Below are positions 1 through 5,874 of a stretch of DNA of 6,452 bases, piece after piece. Source of the DNA: an uncultured Ardenticatenia bacterium (lineage in GTDB: Bacteria; Chloroflexota; Anaerolineae; Promineifilales; Promineifilaceae); contig CALLZA010000786.1 of NCBI GenBank assembly GCA_937858165.1, positions 1 through 6,452 on the forward strand, in the 5' to 3' direction. The notes below the pieces were generated by a model, which was given only the letters and a program-made list of their open reading frames with translations, ran no database searches and was not told the DNA's origin. The position numbers and the translations under genes were made by a program. The number at the start of each line of letters is the position of its first letter. The first letter of the stretch is position 1.

Positions 1-77
1 TTTTACTTCTGTTCTCTGTAAGTTTTTTCTTTCTATGGTGGTTCTTTTTTTTTTTTTTGTTATTTTATTTTTTTTTT
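1..77. other. Non-biological T-rich read-end junk
   Basis: Long T runs with scattered errors lie immediately outside the P5 adapter. On the minus strand this reads as an A-rich tail after the adapter, which is what Illumina reads give when they run past the end of a library molecule. It contains no gene and is not part of the genome. Confidence 0.93.
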
Positions 78-147
78 AATGAACCGGCGACCACCGAGAG
101 CTACCCGAGAGCGGTCGTCGGCAGCGTCAGATGTGTATAAGAGACAG
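78..147 (+). other. Illumina Nextera P5 / i5 / Read 1 adapter
   Basis: Positions 78-106 match the P5 flow-cell oligo with about four mismatches. Positions 107-114 (gagagcgg) occupy the i5 index slot, and 115-128 are the Nextera Read 1 segment tcgtcggcagcgtc. Positions 129-147 are an exact Tn5 mosaic end, agatgtgtataagagacag. The order and lengths are those of a tagmentation library end, so genomic sequence begins at 148. The mismatches in P5 and an index I do not recognise fit low-quality read-through. The mosaic end is a library artefact, not a resident Tn5. Confidence 0.98.
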
Positions 148-639
148 CCCAGGGTCGGTCGGGATATAGGGGATGGTCAGACGCAAGAAGGACGGCTCGG
201 GCACGAAGTCGGCGTCGAAGATGGCGATGAACTCGCCACGCGCGTCGGCCAGGGCGGCCGACAGCGCCCCCGCCTTGAACCCCTGTCGCCCGGATCGGTG
301 GTGAAGAGTGACGTCCAGGCCCCGCGCGCGATGGCGGGCGACGCACACCGCGGCCCGCGACGTCGTGTCGTCGGTGGAGTCGTCCAATAGTTGGATTTGC
401 AGGCGATCGGGCGGATAGTCGAGGGCTGCTGTGGCATCGATCAAGCGTTCGACGACTTCGCGTTCATTGTAGACCGGCAGTTGCACGGTAACGAGCGGCC
501 AGTCGCGCGGAGCAGGCGGCGGTTCGGTCCGGGCATGGCGATGGCGCAAGAATAGGTAGAGGGTCACAAAGCCCAGCAAGCCGTAGAGGGCCAGTCCGGC
601 GACACCGGCCACGTGCAGCGCAACCAGAAAGGCGATCAT
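148..639 (-). CDS. Membrane glycosyltransferase family 2, cellulose-synthase-like (3' truncated)
   Basis: Only the first 164 residues are present; the contig end cuts the gene at 148. Residues about 4-31 form a hydrophobic membrane segment followed by a basic RHRHAR stretch. A GT-A nucleotide-sugar-binding domain follows: PVYNE at 55-59, DDSTDDT at 86-92, QGFKAGAL at 119-126 and the metal-binding DxD motif as FDADF at 141-145. These are hallmarks of the CESA-like processive GT2 enzymes that use a UDP- or GDP-sugar and feed polysaccharide or glycolipid synthesis at the membrane. Relatives usually run to several hundred residues, so the acceptor-site QxxRW region and the later membrane helices should lie beyond the window. 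The ATG overlaps the TGA of the upstream DUF951 gene as ATGA, and no clear Shine-Dalgarno is visible, which suggests translational coupling. Donor sugar and product cannot be told. Confidence 0.9.
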
Positions 640-839
640 TCAGTCGGCTCGGGGGCGGGGGCGATGATGGCCTTGAGTTGTTTGTTGAAATCGCCGCGCG
701 GCAGCAGAATGCGGCGGCGGCAGCCGCGACAGACAAGACCGATGTCGGCTCCCAATCGGACAACTTCCCACTCGTCGCTGCCACAGGGGTGTTTCTTGCG
801 CAGGCGAACCACGTCGCCCAGATGCAGTTCCACATACAT
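636..839 (-). CDS. DUF951 family small protein
   Basis: A 67-residue protein with the DUF951 pattern: GDVVRLRKKHPCG at 8-20, EWEVVRLGADIGL at 24-36, CRGC at 37-40 and LLPRGDF at 45-51. This is the family of Bacillus subtilis YyzM, small proteins of about 65 residues and unknown function, common in Firmicutes and also seen in Chloroflexota. His17, Cys19, Cys37 and Cys40 could together bind a metal; that is inference. The frame stays open to an ATG at 915-917, but I chose the ATG at 837-839. It gives the family's usual length, starts just before the conserved core, and lies directly after a strong TGCTATAAT extended -10 box that the longer version would have to include. The stop overlaps the start of the glycosyltransferase gene by 4 bases, so the two are probably co-translated. 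Confidence 0.87.
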   Translation of the reverse strand: MYVELHLGDVVRLRKKHPCGSDEWEVVRLGADIGLVCRGCRRRILLPRGDFNKQLKAIIAPAPEPTE

Positions 840-846
840 CGGCGGC

Positions 847-855
847 ATTATAGCA
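847..855 (-). promoter_or_regulatory. Extended -10 promoter for the DUF951-GT2 unit
   Basis: The minus strand reads TGCTATAAT, an exact TGnTATAAT extended -10 element. Seven bases separate it from the ATG at 839, so transcription would begin at or one base before the start codon and give a leaderless mRNA. No good -35 hexamer sits 16-19 bases upstream, which fits the extended type. Inferred from sequence only. Confidence 0.55.
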
Positions 856-877
856 CGAATGGCTTCGATATCTTGCA

Positions 878-907
878 TTGGCAAAACGTCCCCATATGCC
901 CCATAAT
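878..907 (+). promoter_or_regulatory. Promoter for the SirB1-like gene
   Basis: TTGGCA at 878-883 (five of six matches to TTGACA) is followed after 18 bases by CATAAT at 902-907 (five of six matches to TATAAT). The -10 ends 8 bases before the ATG at 916, predicting a transcript with a 0-2 base leader. The only Shine-Dalgarno-like bases are GGA at 908-910, which would then lie upstream of the predicted transcript start. Confidence 0.5.
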
Positions 908-915
908 GGAACGTC

Positions 916-1737
916 ATGACCGAATGGCTCTACGAAGATGAGTTGCACCTGGCCGAATTGAACGTGCCCCGGGCGGCGCTGCAATTCGCGCGCGCCCTGG
1001 CCTACCCCGGTCTCGATGTGGCCGGTTACATGGCCGTCCTGCACGACCTGTCCGAGACGGCTGCCGAGCACGTCGATCTGTCGCAGCCCGTGACGGCTCA
1101 GGCGCAAGCGTTGGCTGCCTACCTGTTTGGCGAGGCCGGCTATCGCGGCGACGAGGCGGCCTATGCCGACCCGCGCAACAGCTACTTGAATGAGGTGCTC
1201 GACCGCCGCCTGGGGCTACCCATCGCCCTGTCGGTTATCTACGTCGATGTCGCCCATCGGTTGGGCATCCCCGCCTATGGCATTGGTCTGCCGGGGCACT
1301 TCATCGTCGGCGTCCACGGCCGTGATGCGGAGTTGTGGCTCGATCCGTTTCATGGGGGCCGGCGTCTCGACCTGGCCGACTGCGCGGCGCTCATTCGCCT
1401 CTCTATCGGTTACGACGGTCCGCTTGAAGCCGCCTGGTTCGCGCCCATGCCGCCGCGCGACATTCTGGCCCGGATGCTTAATAACCTGCGCGCCGGCTAC
1501 GTCCAGGCCGGGGCGTGGACCGACGCCGCGGCCGTCATTCGCCTGCTGCGCCAGACCCAGCCCGAAGCCGCTGAGCACTTGCGCGACCTTGGCCTGGTCT
1601 ACTATCAGCAGCGCCGTCTGACCCAGGCGGCGCACTATTTGGACGCCTATCTCCAGCGCGCCCCCGACGCCGCCGACGCGCAGGTCATTCGCGACGGCAT
1701 GAAAGACCTGCTCGATGAGTGGGTCGCGCAGAACTAG
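916..1737 (+). CDS. SirB1-like protein: transglutaminase-fold domain plus TPR
   Basis: A 273-residue protein of the SirB1 family (Transglut_core2 followed by TPR-like helices). The core signature is DPRNSYLNEVLDRRLGLPI at 85-103, then RLGIPAYGIGLPGHF at 115-129 and LWLDPF at 140-145. MLNNLRAGY at 187-195 leads into a helical TPR-like tail at about 195-262 (GLVYYQQRRLTQAAHYLDAYLQRAP at its centre, 226-250). His128 and Asp143 sit at the spacing of a transglutaminase His/Asp pair, but the Cys expected near residues 102-104 is replaced by PIA; the only Cys is C156. The fold is therefore probably not a classical thiol enzyme, a state common in this family. The cellular role of SirB1 proteins is not established. 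There is no signal peptide, so it is likely cytoplasmic. The start is fixed by the N-terminal family match and the adjacent promoter. It precedes the pentapeptide-repeat gene by 21 bases and is probably co-transcribed with it. Confidence 0.9.
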   Translation: MTEWLYEDELHLAELNVPRAALQFARALAYPGLDVAGYMAVLHDLSETAAEHVDLSQPVTAQAQALAAYLFGEAGYRGDEAAYADPRNSYLNEVLDRRLGLPIALSVIYVDVAHRLGIPAYGIGLPGHFIVGVHGRDAELWLDPFHGGRRLDLADCAALIRLSIGYDGPLEAAWFAPMPPRDILARMLNNLRAGYVQAGAWTDAAAVIRLLRQTQPEAAEHLRDLGLVYYQQRRLTQAAHYLDAYLQRAPDAADAQVIRDGMKDLLDEWVAQN

Positions 1738-1758
1738 GCAGTACTAGAACGAACGCCC

Positions 1759-3420
1759 ATGACCGAATCGCTCAGTCAGACAATCAAACGCGCATATCGC
1801 GATATCCATTCCTCGCCCGGTCGCACGGCGCTGGCGGCGCTGGTGCTCATCGTCTTGCTGGCGCTGCTGGTGTTGGGCATCCAGTTCATTGTCCGGCAGC
1901 GCGGCTCGCTGGCGTTGCTCAACTGGTTGAACCTGCTGCTGATCCCGCTCTTGCTCGTGGCCGCGGCCGTCTGGCTGGCCGGCACGTGGAAGCGCACCCA
2001 GTTGGAGATGGCCCGCCTGCGCGATGAGCGAGCCTTGGTCGAGTCCTACTACGACCGACTCACCGATCTGCTGTTGAGCCGCAACCTGCGCGGGGCGGCG
2101 GCTGACGACGAGGTGGCCCGCGCCGCCCGCGCCCACACCCTCACAACGCTGCGACAACTGGACGGCGAAGGGCGCGGTCAGATCGTACGCTTCCTATACG
2201 AGTCGTCGCTGCTGAGCGCCGAACATCCGGCCGTCGATCTCCAGGCGGCCGATCTCAGCGGCGCTAACCTGGCCGGCGTTCACATGGCCGGCGTCGGTTT
2301 GCGCAACGTGAATCTGCGCGACGCGAGGCTGGTCGAGGCGGAGATGCCCGCCTCTGACCTGCGCCAATCCCAACTGGAGCGCGCCGACCTGAGCCGCGTG
2401 GAGCTGGCCGAGTCGTATCTGCGCGGCGCCAACCTGGATGAGGCACAGTTGGTTGGCGCGCGGCTCCAGGGCGCGACACTGACCAAAGCCTCGCTCGTCG
2501 GGGCCAATCTGCGCGACGCCGACCTGAGCGAAGCCAATCTCTCCGGCGCGGACCTGACCCGGGCTGATTTGACCGGGGCGACGCTGAAGGGGGCGCGGCT
2601 CAACGGCGCCGTGCTGAGTGATGCGACGCTGACAGGTGCCAATCTCAGTCTGGCCAACCTGAGCAAGGCTACGCTGACTGGTGTGCAGGCCACGGCGACG
2701 GACTTCAGCGGCGCCAATCTGGCCGGAGCGACCCTCGTCGGGGCGCGGCTCAACGACTCTGTCTTCGGCGGGGCCATTCTGAGCGAAGCGGATCTGAGTG
2801 ATGCCGAGATGCGCGAGGTCAACCTCAATCTGGCGAACCTGCGCGGCGCGGTGATGAATCAGGCGGTGTTGACCGGGGCCAATTTGCGCGATGCCATCAT
2901 GGGCCGCGTCTCCCTAAGCGGCGCGGACCTGACCGGCAGCGACCTGAGCCGGGCCAATCTGAGTATTGCCAATTTGAACCGGGCGACGCTGAACCGCGCG
3001 AACCTGGAGGAGGCCGGCCTCAGCGGCGCCGATATGCGCGCCGCCCAACTGAAGGGGGCCATCTTGCGCGGGGCCATCTTGCGCGGGGCCATCCTGGGCG
3101 ACGCCGATCTCAGCCGTGCCGACCTGAGTAAGGCCAATCTGCGCTGGGCCAACCTCAGCAACGCTAATCTGACCGGCGCTGACTTGACCGAGGTCGATCT
3201 GACAGATGCCGAGATATCGCCCCAGGTTCTGGCGAAGGCGCGCTCGGTCAGTAAGGTTGAACGGGCCGACAGCACCCCCTATGACGTCGTGCCCAGTGCT
3301 GTGGCGACGCGCGAAGGCCCTTTGCCCAGCGCGCAGGCACCTACCTATCAGCGGCCGGGCGACAAGCCCAGCACCCCGCCGCCGGCCCGCCCCGAGGGCA
3401 AATCCCGCCCGCTGCCCTAG
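1759..3420 (+). CDS. Membrane-anchored pentapeptide-repeat protein, 66 repeats
   Basis: A 553-residue protein in four parts. (1) A short basic N-terminus, then two hydrophobic helices at about 24-46 and 51-75 joined by a tight loop, i.e. a membrane hairpin that should leave both ends in the cytoplasm. (2) A charged helical linker at about 78-158, including TLRQLDGEGRGQIVRFLYES at 130-149. (3) Continuous pentapeptide repeats from 159 to 488, consensus A(D/N)LSX, with the central residue at every fifth position from L161 to I486. (4) A Pro-rich, probably disordered tail from about 505 to 553. Pentapeptide repeats fold as a right-handed quadrilateral beta-helix, four repeats per turn, so this one should make about 16.5 turns. 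Soluble Qnr/MfpA-type gyrase-binding pentapeptide proteins are far shorter and lack a membrane anchor, so that role is not supported. It may be a scaffold for protein-protein contacts at the membrane; the true function is unknown. It follows the SirB1-like gene by 21 bases without a clear Shine-Dalgarno and ends 4 bases from the convergent reductase gene. Confidence 0.93.
   Translation: MTESLSQTIKRAYRDIHSSPGRTALAALVLIVLLALLVLGIQFIVRQRGSLALLNWLNLLLIPLLLVAAAVWLAGTWKRTQLEMARLRDERALVESYYDRLTDLLLSRNLRGAAADDEVARAARAHTLTTLRQLDGEGRGQIVRFLYESSLLSAEHPAVDLQAADLSGANLAGVHMAGVGLRNVNLRDARLVEAEMPASDLRQSQLERADLSRVELAESYLRGANLDEAQLVGARLQGATLTKASLVGANLRDADLSEANLSGADLTRADLTGATLKGARLNGAVLSDATLTGANLSLANLSKATLTGVQATATDFSGANLAGATLVGARLNDSVFGGAILSEADLSDAEMREVNLNLANLRGAVMNQAVLTGANLRDAIMGRVSLSGADLTGSDLSRANLSIANLNRATLNRANLEEAGLSGADMRAAQLKGAILRGAILRGAILGDADLSRADLSKANLRWANLSNANLTGADLTEVDLTDAEISPQVLAKARSVSKVERADSTPYDVVPSAVATREGPLPSAQAPTYQRPGDKPSTPPPARPEGKSRPLP
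2233..3222 (+). repeat. 15-bp periodic pentapeptide-coding repeats (66 units)
   Basis: This stretch encodes residues 159-488. Every fifth codon, from 2239 to 3214, encodes Leu, Met, Phe or Ile, apart from one Ala at residue 311. There are no insertions or deletions between units. DNA identity between units varies, so most copies are old, but adjacent 15-mers at 3055-3099 are almost identical. Confidence 0.93.
3055..3099 (+). repeat. Three tandem near-identical 15-mers
   Basis: The unit ggggccatcttgcgc occurs exactly at 3055-3069 and 3070-3084, and with two mismatches at 3085-3099. It encodes GAILR, GAILR, GAILG. Compared with the diverged flanking units this looks like a recent in-frame slippage duplication inside the repeat gene. 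Confidence 0.88.
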
Positions 3421-3424
3421 ACGT

Positions 3425-4435
3425 CTAATTCCAGGCCAGGGCGGCGCGCTGTTGCCAGTAGCTTTCAGCCGGCTCGACCAGCGCGTTCAAGCGCGGCAGC
3501 CACTCGGCCAACCACGCCGTACGCTCGGTGGCCACGGCCACGGCGGCCGCGTTTGACGCCAGATGCTCAACCCTCGCCGCGCCGCTGAGGACGACGCCGA
3601 CCCACGGCTGGGCCAGCACGGCGGCCAGGGCCAGCGTGTCGACGGCGATACCACCATCTTCGGCCGCCTGGCGCAACAGCCGCCGGCTGGCGGCGAACTC
3701 CGGCGCGGTATTACGGTCGGTCAGGCGGCCGTTGGCCAACGCCTCCTTGACGATGATCCCCATACCGCGCGCGTGGGCTTCGGCCAGCGCTGGCCCCGCC
3801 TCCTGAGCCAACAGGTTCCACGTCGCCTGGACAGCGCGAAAGAGCGGCGCGCCGCCCACATCGATGTCCAGCGTCCGGCGCAGTACGTCTCCCTGGTTCG
3901 GGCCGCTCAGCGACAGGCCGATGACCAGCCCCTCGTCGCGCAGCCGGGCCAACTCGGCCAGTACGTCGCCGTTGTCCAGCACGCCGCTGTCGAAGGTCGC
4001 CGAGTGGATTTGATAGAGCTTGAGGTGGCGGTCGAGGTGGGCGAGGCTCTCGACCGTCTGGCGGCGCAGGACGGGCAGGCTGTGGTCTTTGACCTCGTGC
4101 TTGTCGGCCGTCACTTGCCAGCCGGCGGTGTAGGTATAGCCCCACTTCGAGCCGACGGTGACCGCCTCCGGGGCGATGCCGCGCGCCCGCAGCCAACTGC
4201 CCAGGAACTCCTCGGCGCGGCCATAGGAGCGGGCGGCGTCGAAATAGCGAATGCCGGCGGCCCAGGCGGCGTCGAGCACGGCGTGGGCGTGGGCGGCCAT
4301 CGCCGCCACATCGTAGTCGTGGCCCAGGTCGGCGCTGTGGCCCAGGTTGATGTAACCGGGCCGGCCCAGCGCGGCCAAGCCCAGGCCCAGCGGTGTCACG
4401 GAAAGGTGCGTGTTACCCAGCGGTCTCAGCTTCAC
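3425..4435 (-). CDS. Aldo/keto reductase
   Basis: A 336-residue protein spanning a complete aldo/keto reductase (beta/alpha)8 barrel. It begins with the typical LRPLGNTHLSVTPLGLG start. The catalytic tetrad is visible: Asp66 and Tyr71 in FDAARSYG (65-72), Lys97 in VGSKWGY (94-100) and His144 in QIHS (142-145). Family members reduce aldehydes or ketones, or oxidise sugars and alcohols, with NAD(P)H in the cytoplasm. The substrate here cannot be read from sequence. The start codon is GTG at 4433-4435, supported by the family N-terminus and by an AAAGGGGG Shine-Dalgarno at 4440-4447 with 4 bases of spacing. It has its own probable promoter and is divergent from the MFS permease gene; a shared metabolic role is possible but unproven. 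Its stop lies 4 bases from the stop of the pentapeptide-repeat gene. Confidence 0.93.
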   Translation of the reverse strand: MKLRPLGNTHLSVTPLGLGLAALGRPGYINLGHSADLGHDYDVAAMAAHAHAVLDAAWAAGIRYFDAARSYGRAEEFLGSWLRARGIAPEAVTVGSKWGYTYTAGWQVTADKHEVKDHSLPVLRRQTVESLAHLDRHLKLYQIHSATFDSGVLDNGDVLAELARLRDEGLVIGLSLSGPNQGDVLRRTLDIDVGGAPLFRAVQATWNLLAQEAGPALAEAHARGMGIIVKEALANGRLTDRNTAPEFAASRRLLRQAAEDGGIAVDTLALAAVLAQPWVGVVLSGAARVEHLASNAAAVAVATERTAWLAEWLPRLNALVEPAESYWQQRAALAWN

Positions 4436-4439
4436 AGTG

Positions 4440-4447
4440 CCCCCTTT
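4440..4447 (-). promoter_or_regulatory. Shine-Dalgarno of the aldo/keto reductase gene
   Basis: The minus strand reads AAAGGGGG four bases before the GTG at 4435. It is one of the few plausible ribosome-binding sites in the window and decides the GTG start. Confidence 0.5.
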
Positions 4448-4457
4448 GAATGGAGAC

Positions 4458-4487
4458 AGTATACTGGGCCGAGTTGCCGGCAGGCAA
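4458..4487 (-). promoter_or_regulatory. Promoter for the aldo/keto reductase gene
   Basis: On the minus strand, TTGCCT (4482-4487) and TATACT (4458-4463) are separated by 18 bases. The predicted transcript start, near 4451-4452, leaves a leader of about 16 bases that contains the Shine-Dalgarno. The -10 lies within the palindrome agtatact. Confidence 0.45.
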
Positions 4488-4521
4488 ATACACGGTTATC
4501 GCCTGAAAATGGCACGCCGAT

Positions 4522-4549
4522 GACGCAGATTTGGCAGATGGACACGGAT
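4522..4549 (+). repeat. Degenerate 9-10 base tandem repeat in intergenic DNA
   Basis: Three adjacent units, gacgcagat, ttggcagat and ggacacggat, share a (G/C)(A/G)GAT-like ending. The stretch resembles the short intergenic repeats built on GCAGAT and CACGGAT that recur in some Chloroflexota and other environmental genomes. A single instance cannot prove that it is dispersed. Confidence 0.35.
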
Positions 4550-4592
4550 CAGAAAGGCGGAATGTGGCCGCGCTAGTTGTTATGGTTGGCTT

Positions 4593-4596
4593 GGAG
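4593..4596 (+). promoter_or_regulatory. Possible Shine-Dalgarno of the MFS permease gene
   Basis: GGAG lies 11 bases before the ATG at 4608, slightly long spacing but the best candidate. It favours this ATG over the in-frame ATG at 4623. Confidence 0.35.
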
Positions 4597-4607
4597 AAAC
4601 CGCTCGT

Positions 4608-5831
4608 ATGGTAATCGTTACAATGGCCCGGAATCGCTACACGTTGATTCTGGGTTTCGCCTGTTTCATCGCCCTGGGCATGATGAACGGGCTGCTGGGT
4701 GTGGCCTGGCCGTCTATTCGGCAGACGTTCGGGCTGTCGCTCGACGCGCTGGTCGCCCTGCTGGTCACATCGACAATCGGCTTTGCCGTGGGGAGTGTGC
4801 TCGCGGCCAAGCTGCTGGCCTGGCTGGGGGCCGGCTGGGCGCTGCTGGTCGCCAATCTGCTGGGCGCGGCCGGGCTGGTCGGCTACGTCCTGGCCCCGGG
4901 GTGGTGGGTTTTGGTCGCGTTTGGTCTGCTGACAGGTTGGGCCAACGGGACGATCGACACGGCGCTCAACATCTACGTCGCCGCGACGCGCACCGTGCGG
5001 ACGATGAACTGGATGCACGCTTGCTTCGGCGTCGGGGCCACCATCGGCCCGTTGCTGATGACTTTCATTGTCGGCGCGGGGCTGAGTTGGCGTTGGGGCT
5101 ACGTTGTCGGGGTGGTGATTCATCTGGCGTTGGGCGTTCTCTACCTGACCGTCGTCCGGAGCATGACATTCCGCGGCCTGAGTCACCACACAGGGAGTGA
5201 CCTTTCCGCCCGACCCGCCTCGATGGGCGCCACGCTGCGTCTGCCGATGGTCTGGCTGAGCGTCCTGCTCTTCCTTCTCTACACCGGCGTGGAGAGTACG
5301 GCCGGGCAGTGGACGTACACCTGGTTTACAGAATCTCGCGCCGCTTCCGCCTACCTGGCCGGAACAATGACCAGCGTCTTCTGGGCCATGTTAACAGTCG
5401 GCCGCGTGGTTTTCGGCGCGGGCGCGGCGCGCATCGGTGTCGAGCGGCTGCTGCGGCTGAGCATGATCGGTGCGGTGGTAGCGGCGGCGCTACTGCTGGT
5501 GCGTTCGTTGCCCATCGGATTCGCAGCCCTTGGCCTGATGGGTCTGTCGCTAGCGGCCATCTTTCCGACACTGACGTCCGACGCTCCCAATCGGGTCGGT
5601 GCGCGCCACGCGGCCAACACCATCGGCATCCAGACCGGTGCGGCCAGCGTTGGTTTTGCCGTGCTGCCCGGTCTGGCCGGGGTGCTGGCCGAGCGGGTGG
5701 GGCTGGAGTCCCTGGGGCCGTTCCTGGTGCTCTCGACGTTGCTGATGCTGGGCGTCAATCAACTGGCCGTGGCGCTGTTGCGGCGCGAGCGGGCGGCGGC
5801 CGCGCTGGACACGGCCACCGGCAGCCCTTGA
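4608..5831 (+). CDS. MFS permease, FucP/FHS-like sugar transporter type
   Basis: A 407-residue polytopic inner-membrane protein with about twelve hydrophobic helices in two halves, joined by a hydrophilic loop at about 184-212. Motifs point to the FHS-like (fucose permease) branch of the major facilitator superfamily: MHACFGVGATIGP at 136-148 ahead of helix 5, and YTGVESTAGQW at 225-235, with an acidic residue, E229, within helix 7. TVGRVVFG at 263-270 is a partial MFS signature. Proteins of this branch are mostly proton-coupled sugar importers, and some have other or unknown substrates, so the cargo is not assigned. Length is normal and the frame is intact. An in-frame ATG at 4623 could also start the protein, giving MARNRYTLILG. 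The gene stands alone on the plus strand, divergent from the reductase and convergent with the DUF1638 gene 43 bases downstream. Confidence 0.9.
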   Translation: MVIVTMARNRYTLILGFACFIALGMMNGLLGVAWPSIRQTFGLSLDALVALLVTSTIGFAVGSVLAAKLLAWLGAGWALLVANLLGAAGLVGYVLAPGWWVLVAFGLLTGWANGTIDTALNIYVAATRTVRTMNWMHACFGVGATIGPLLMTFIVGAGLSWRWGYVVGVVIHLALGVLYLTVVRSMTFRGLSHHTGSDLSARPASMGATLRLPMVWLSVLLFLLYTGVESTAGQWTYTWFTESRAASAYLAGTMTSVFWAMLTVGRVVFGAGAARIGVERLLRLSMIGAVVAAALLLVRSLPIGFAALGLMGLSLAAIFPTLTSDAPNRVGARHAANTIGIQTGAASVGFAVLPGLAGVLAERVGLESLGPFLVLSTLLMLGVNQLAVALLRRERAAAALDTATGSP

Positions 5832-5874
5832 TAAAGCGCAGCCGGCGATTAGGGTGAAAGTCTGGTGGAGCAGC

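Larger units (their letters stand above)
4436..4607. other. Divergent intergenic region, reductase / permease
   Basis: These 172 bases hold the probable reductase promoter on the minus strand and the permease start region on the plus strand. I see no convincing plus-strand -35/-10 pair. The middle (4522-4549) carries short degenerate repeats ending in cagat or cggat. Nothing in it looks like a gene. Confidence 0.6.

Noticed and set aside
129..147. Tn5 mosaic end suggesting a transposon
   Set aside because: It is flanked by P5, index and Read 1 primer sequence, and its counterpart at 6364 by P7; these are library adapters, not a resident Tn5.
79..390. Plus-strand frame of 103 residues at the left end
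   Set aside because: It begins in the P5 adapter and runs antisense to the glycosyltransferase.
640..1107. Minus-strand frame of 155 residues
   Set aside because: It overlaps DUF951 in another frame and the SirB1-like gene antisense, with no family motifs.
2280..2828. Long minus-strand frame opposite the pentapeptide repeats
   Set aside because: Its Arg/Ser/Ala/Pro-rich periodic sequence is the antisense reading of a 15-bp repeat; such frames stay open because of the repeat, and no start signal is present.
2859..3275. Second minus-strand periodic frame opposite the repeats
   Set aside because: Same cause: the antisense shadow of the repeat units.
1759..3420. Qnr/MfpA-like quinolone-resistance role for the pentapeptide protein
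   Set aside because: Those are short, soluble DNA mimics; this one is membrane-anchored and far longer, so a gyrase role is not supported.
3563..4576. Plus-strand frame of 337 residues
   Set aside because: It is almost the exact antisense of the aldo/keto reductase, whose catalytic tetrad is intact on the other strand; Gln/Val/Gly-rich shadow composition.
4413..5189. Minus-strand frame of 258 residues
   Set aside because: Gln/Arg/Pro-rich antisense shadow of the MFS permease and intergenic DNA, no recognisable domain.
5832..5874. Intrinsic terminator between the permease and DUF1638 genes
   Set aside because: Only weak G+C pairing (gcgcagccggcg) and no T-run follows on either strand.
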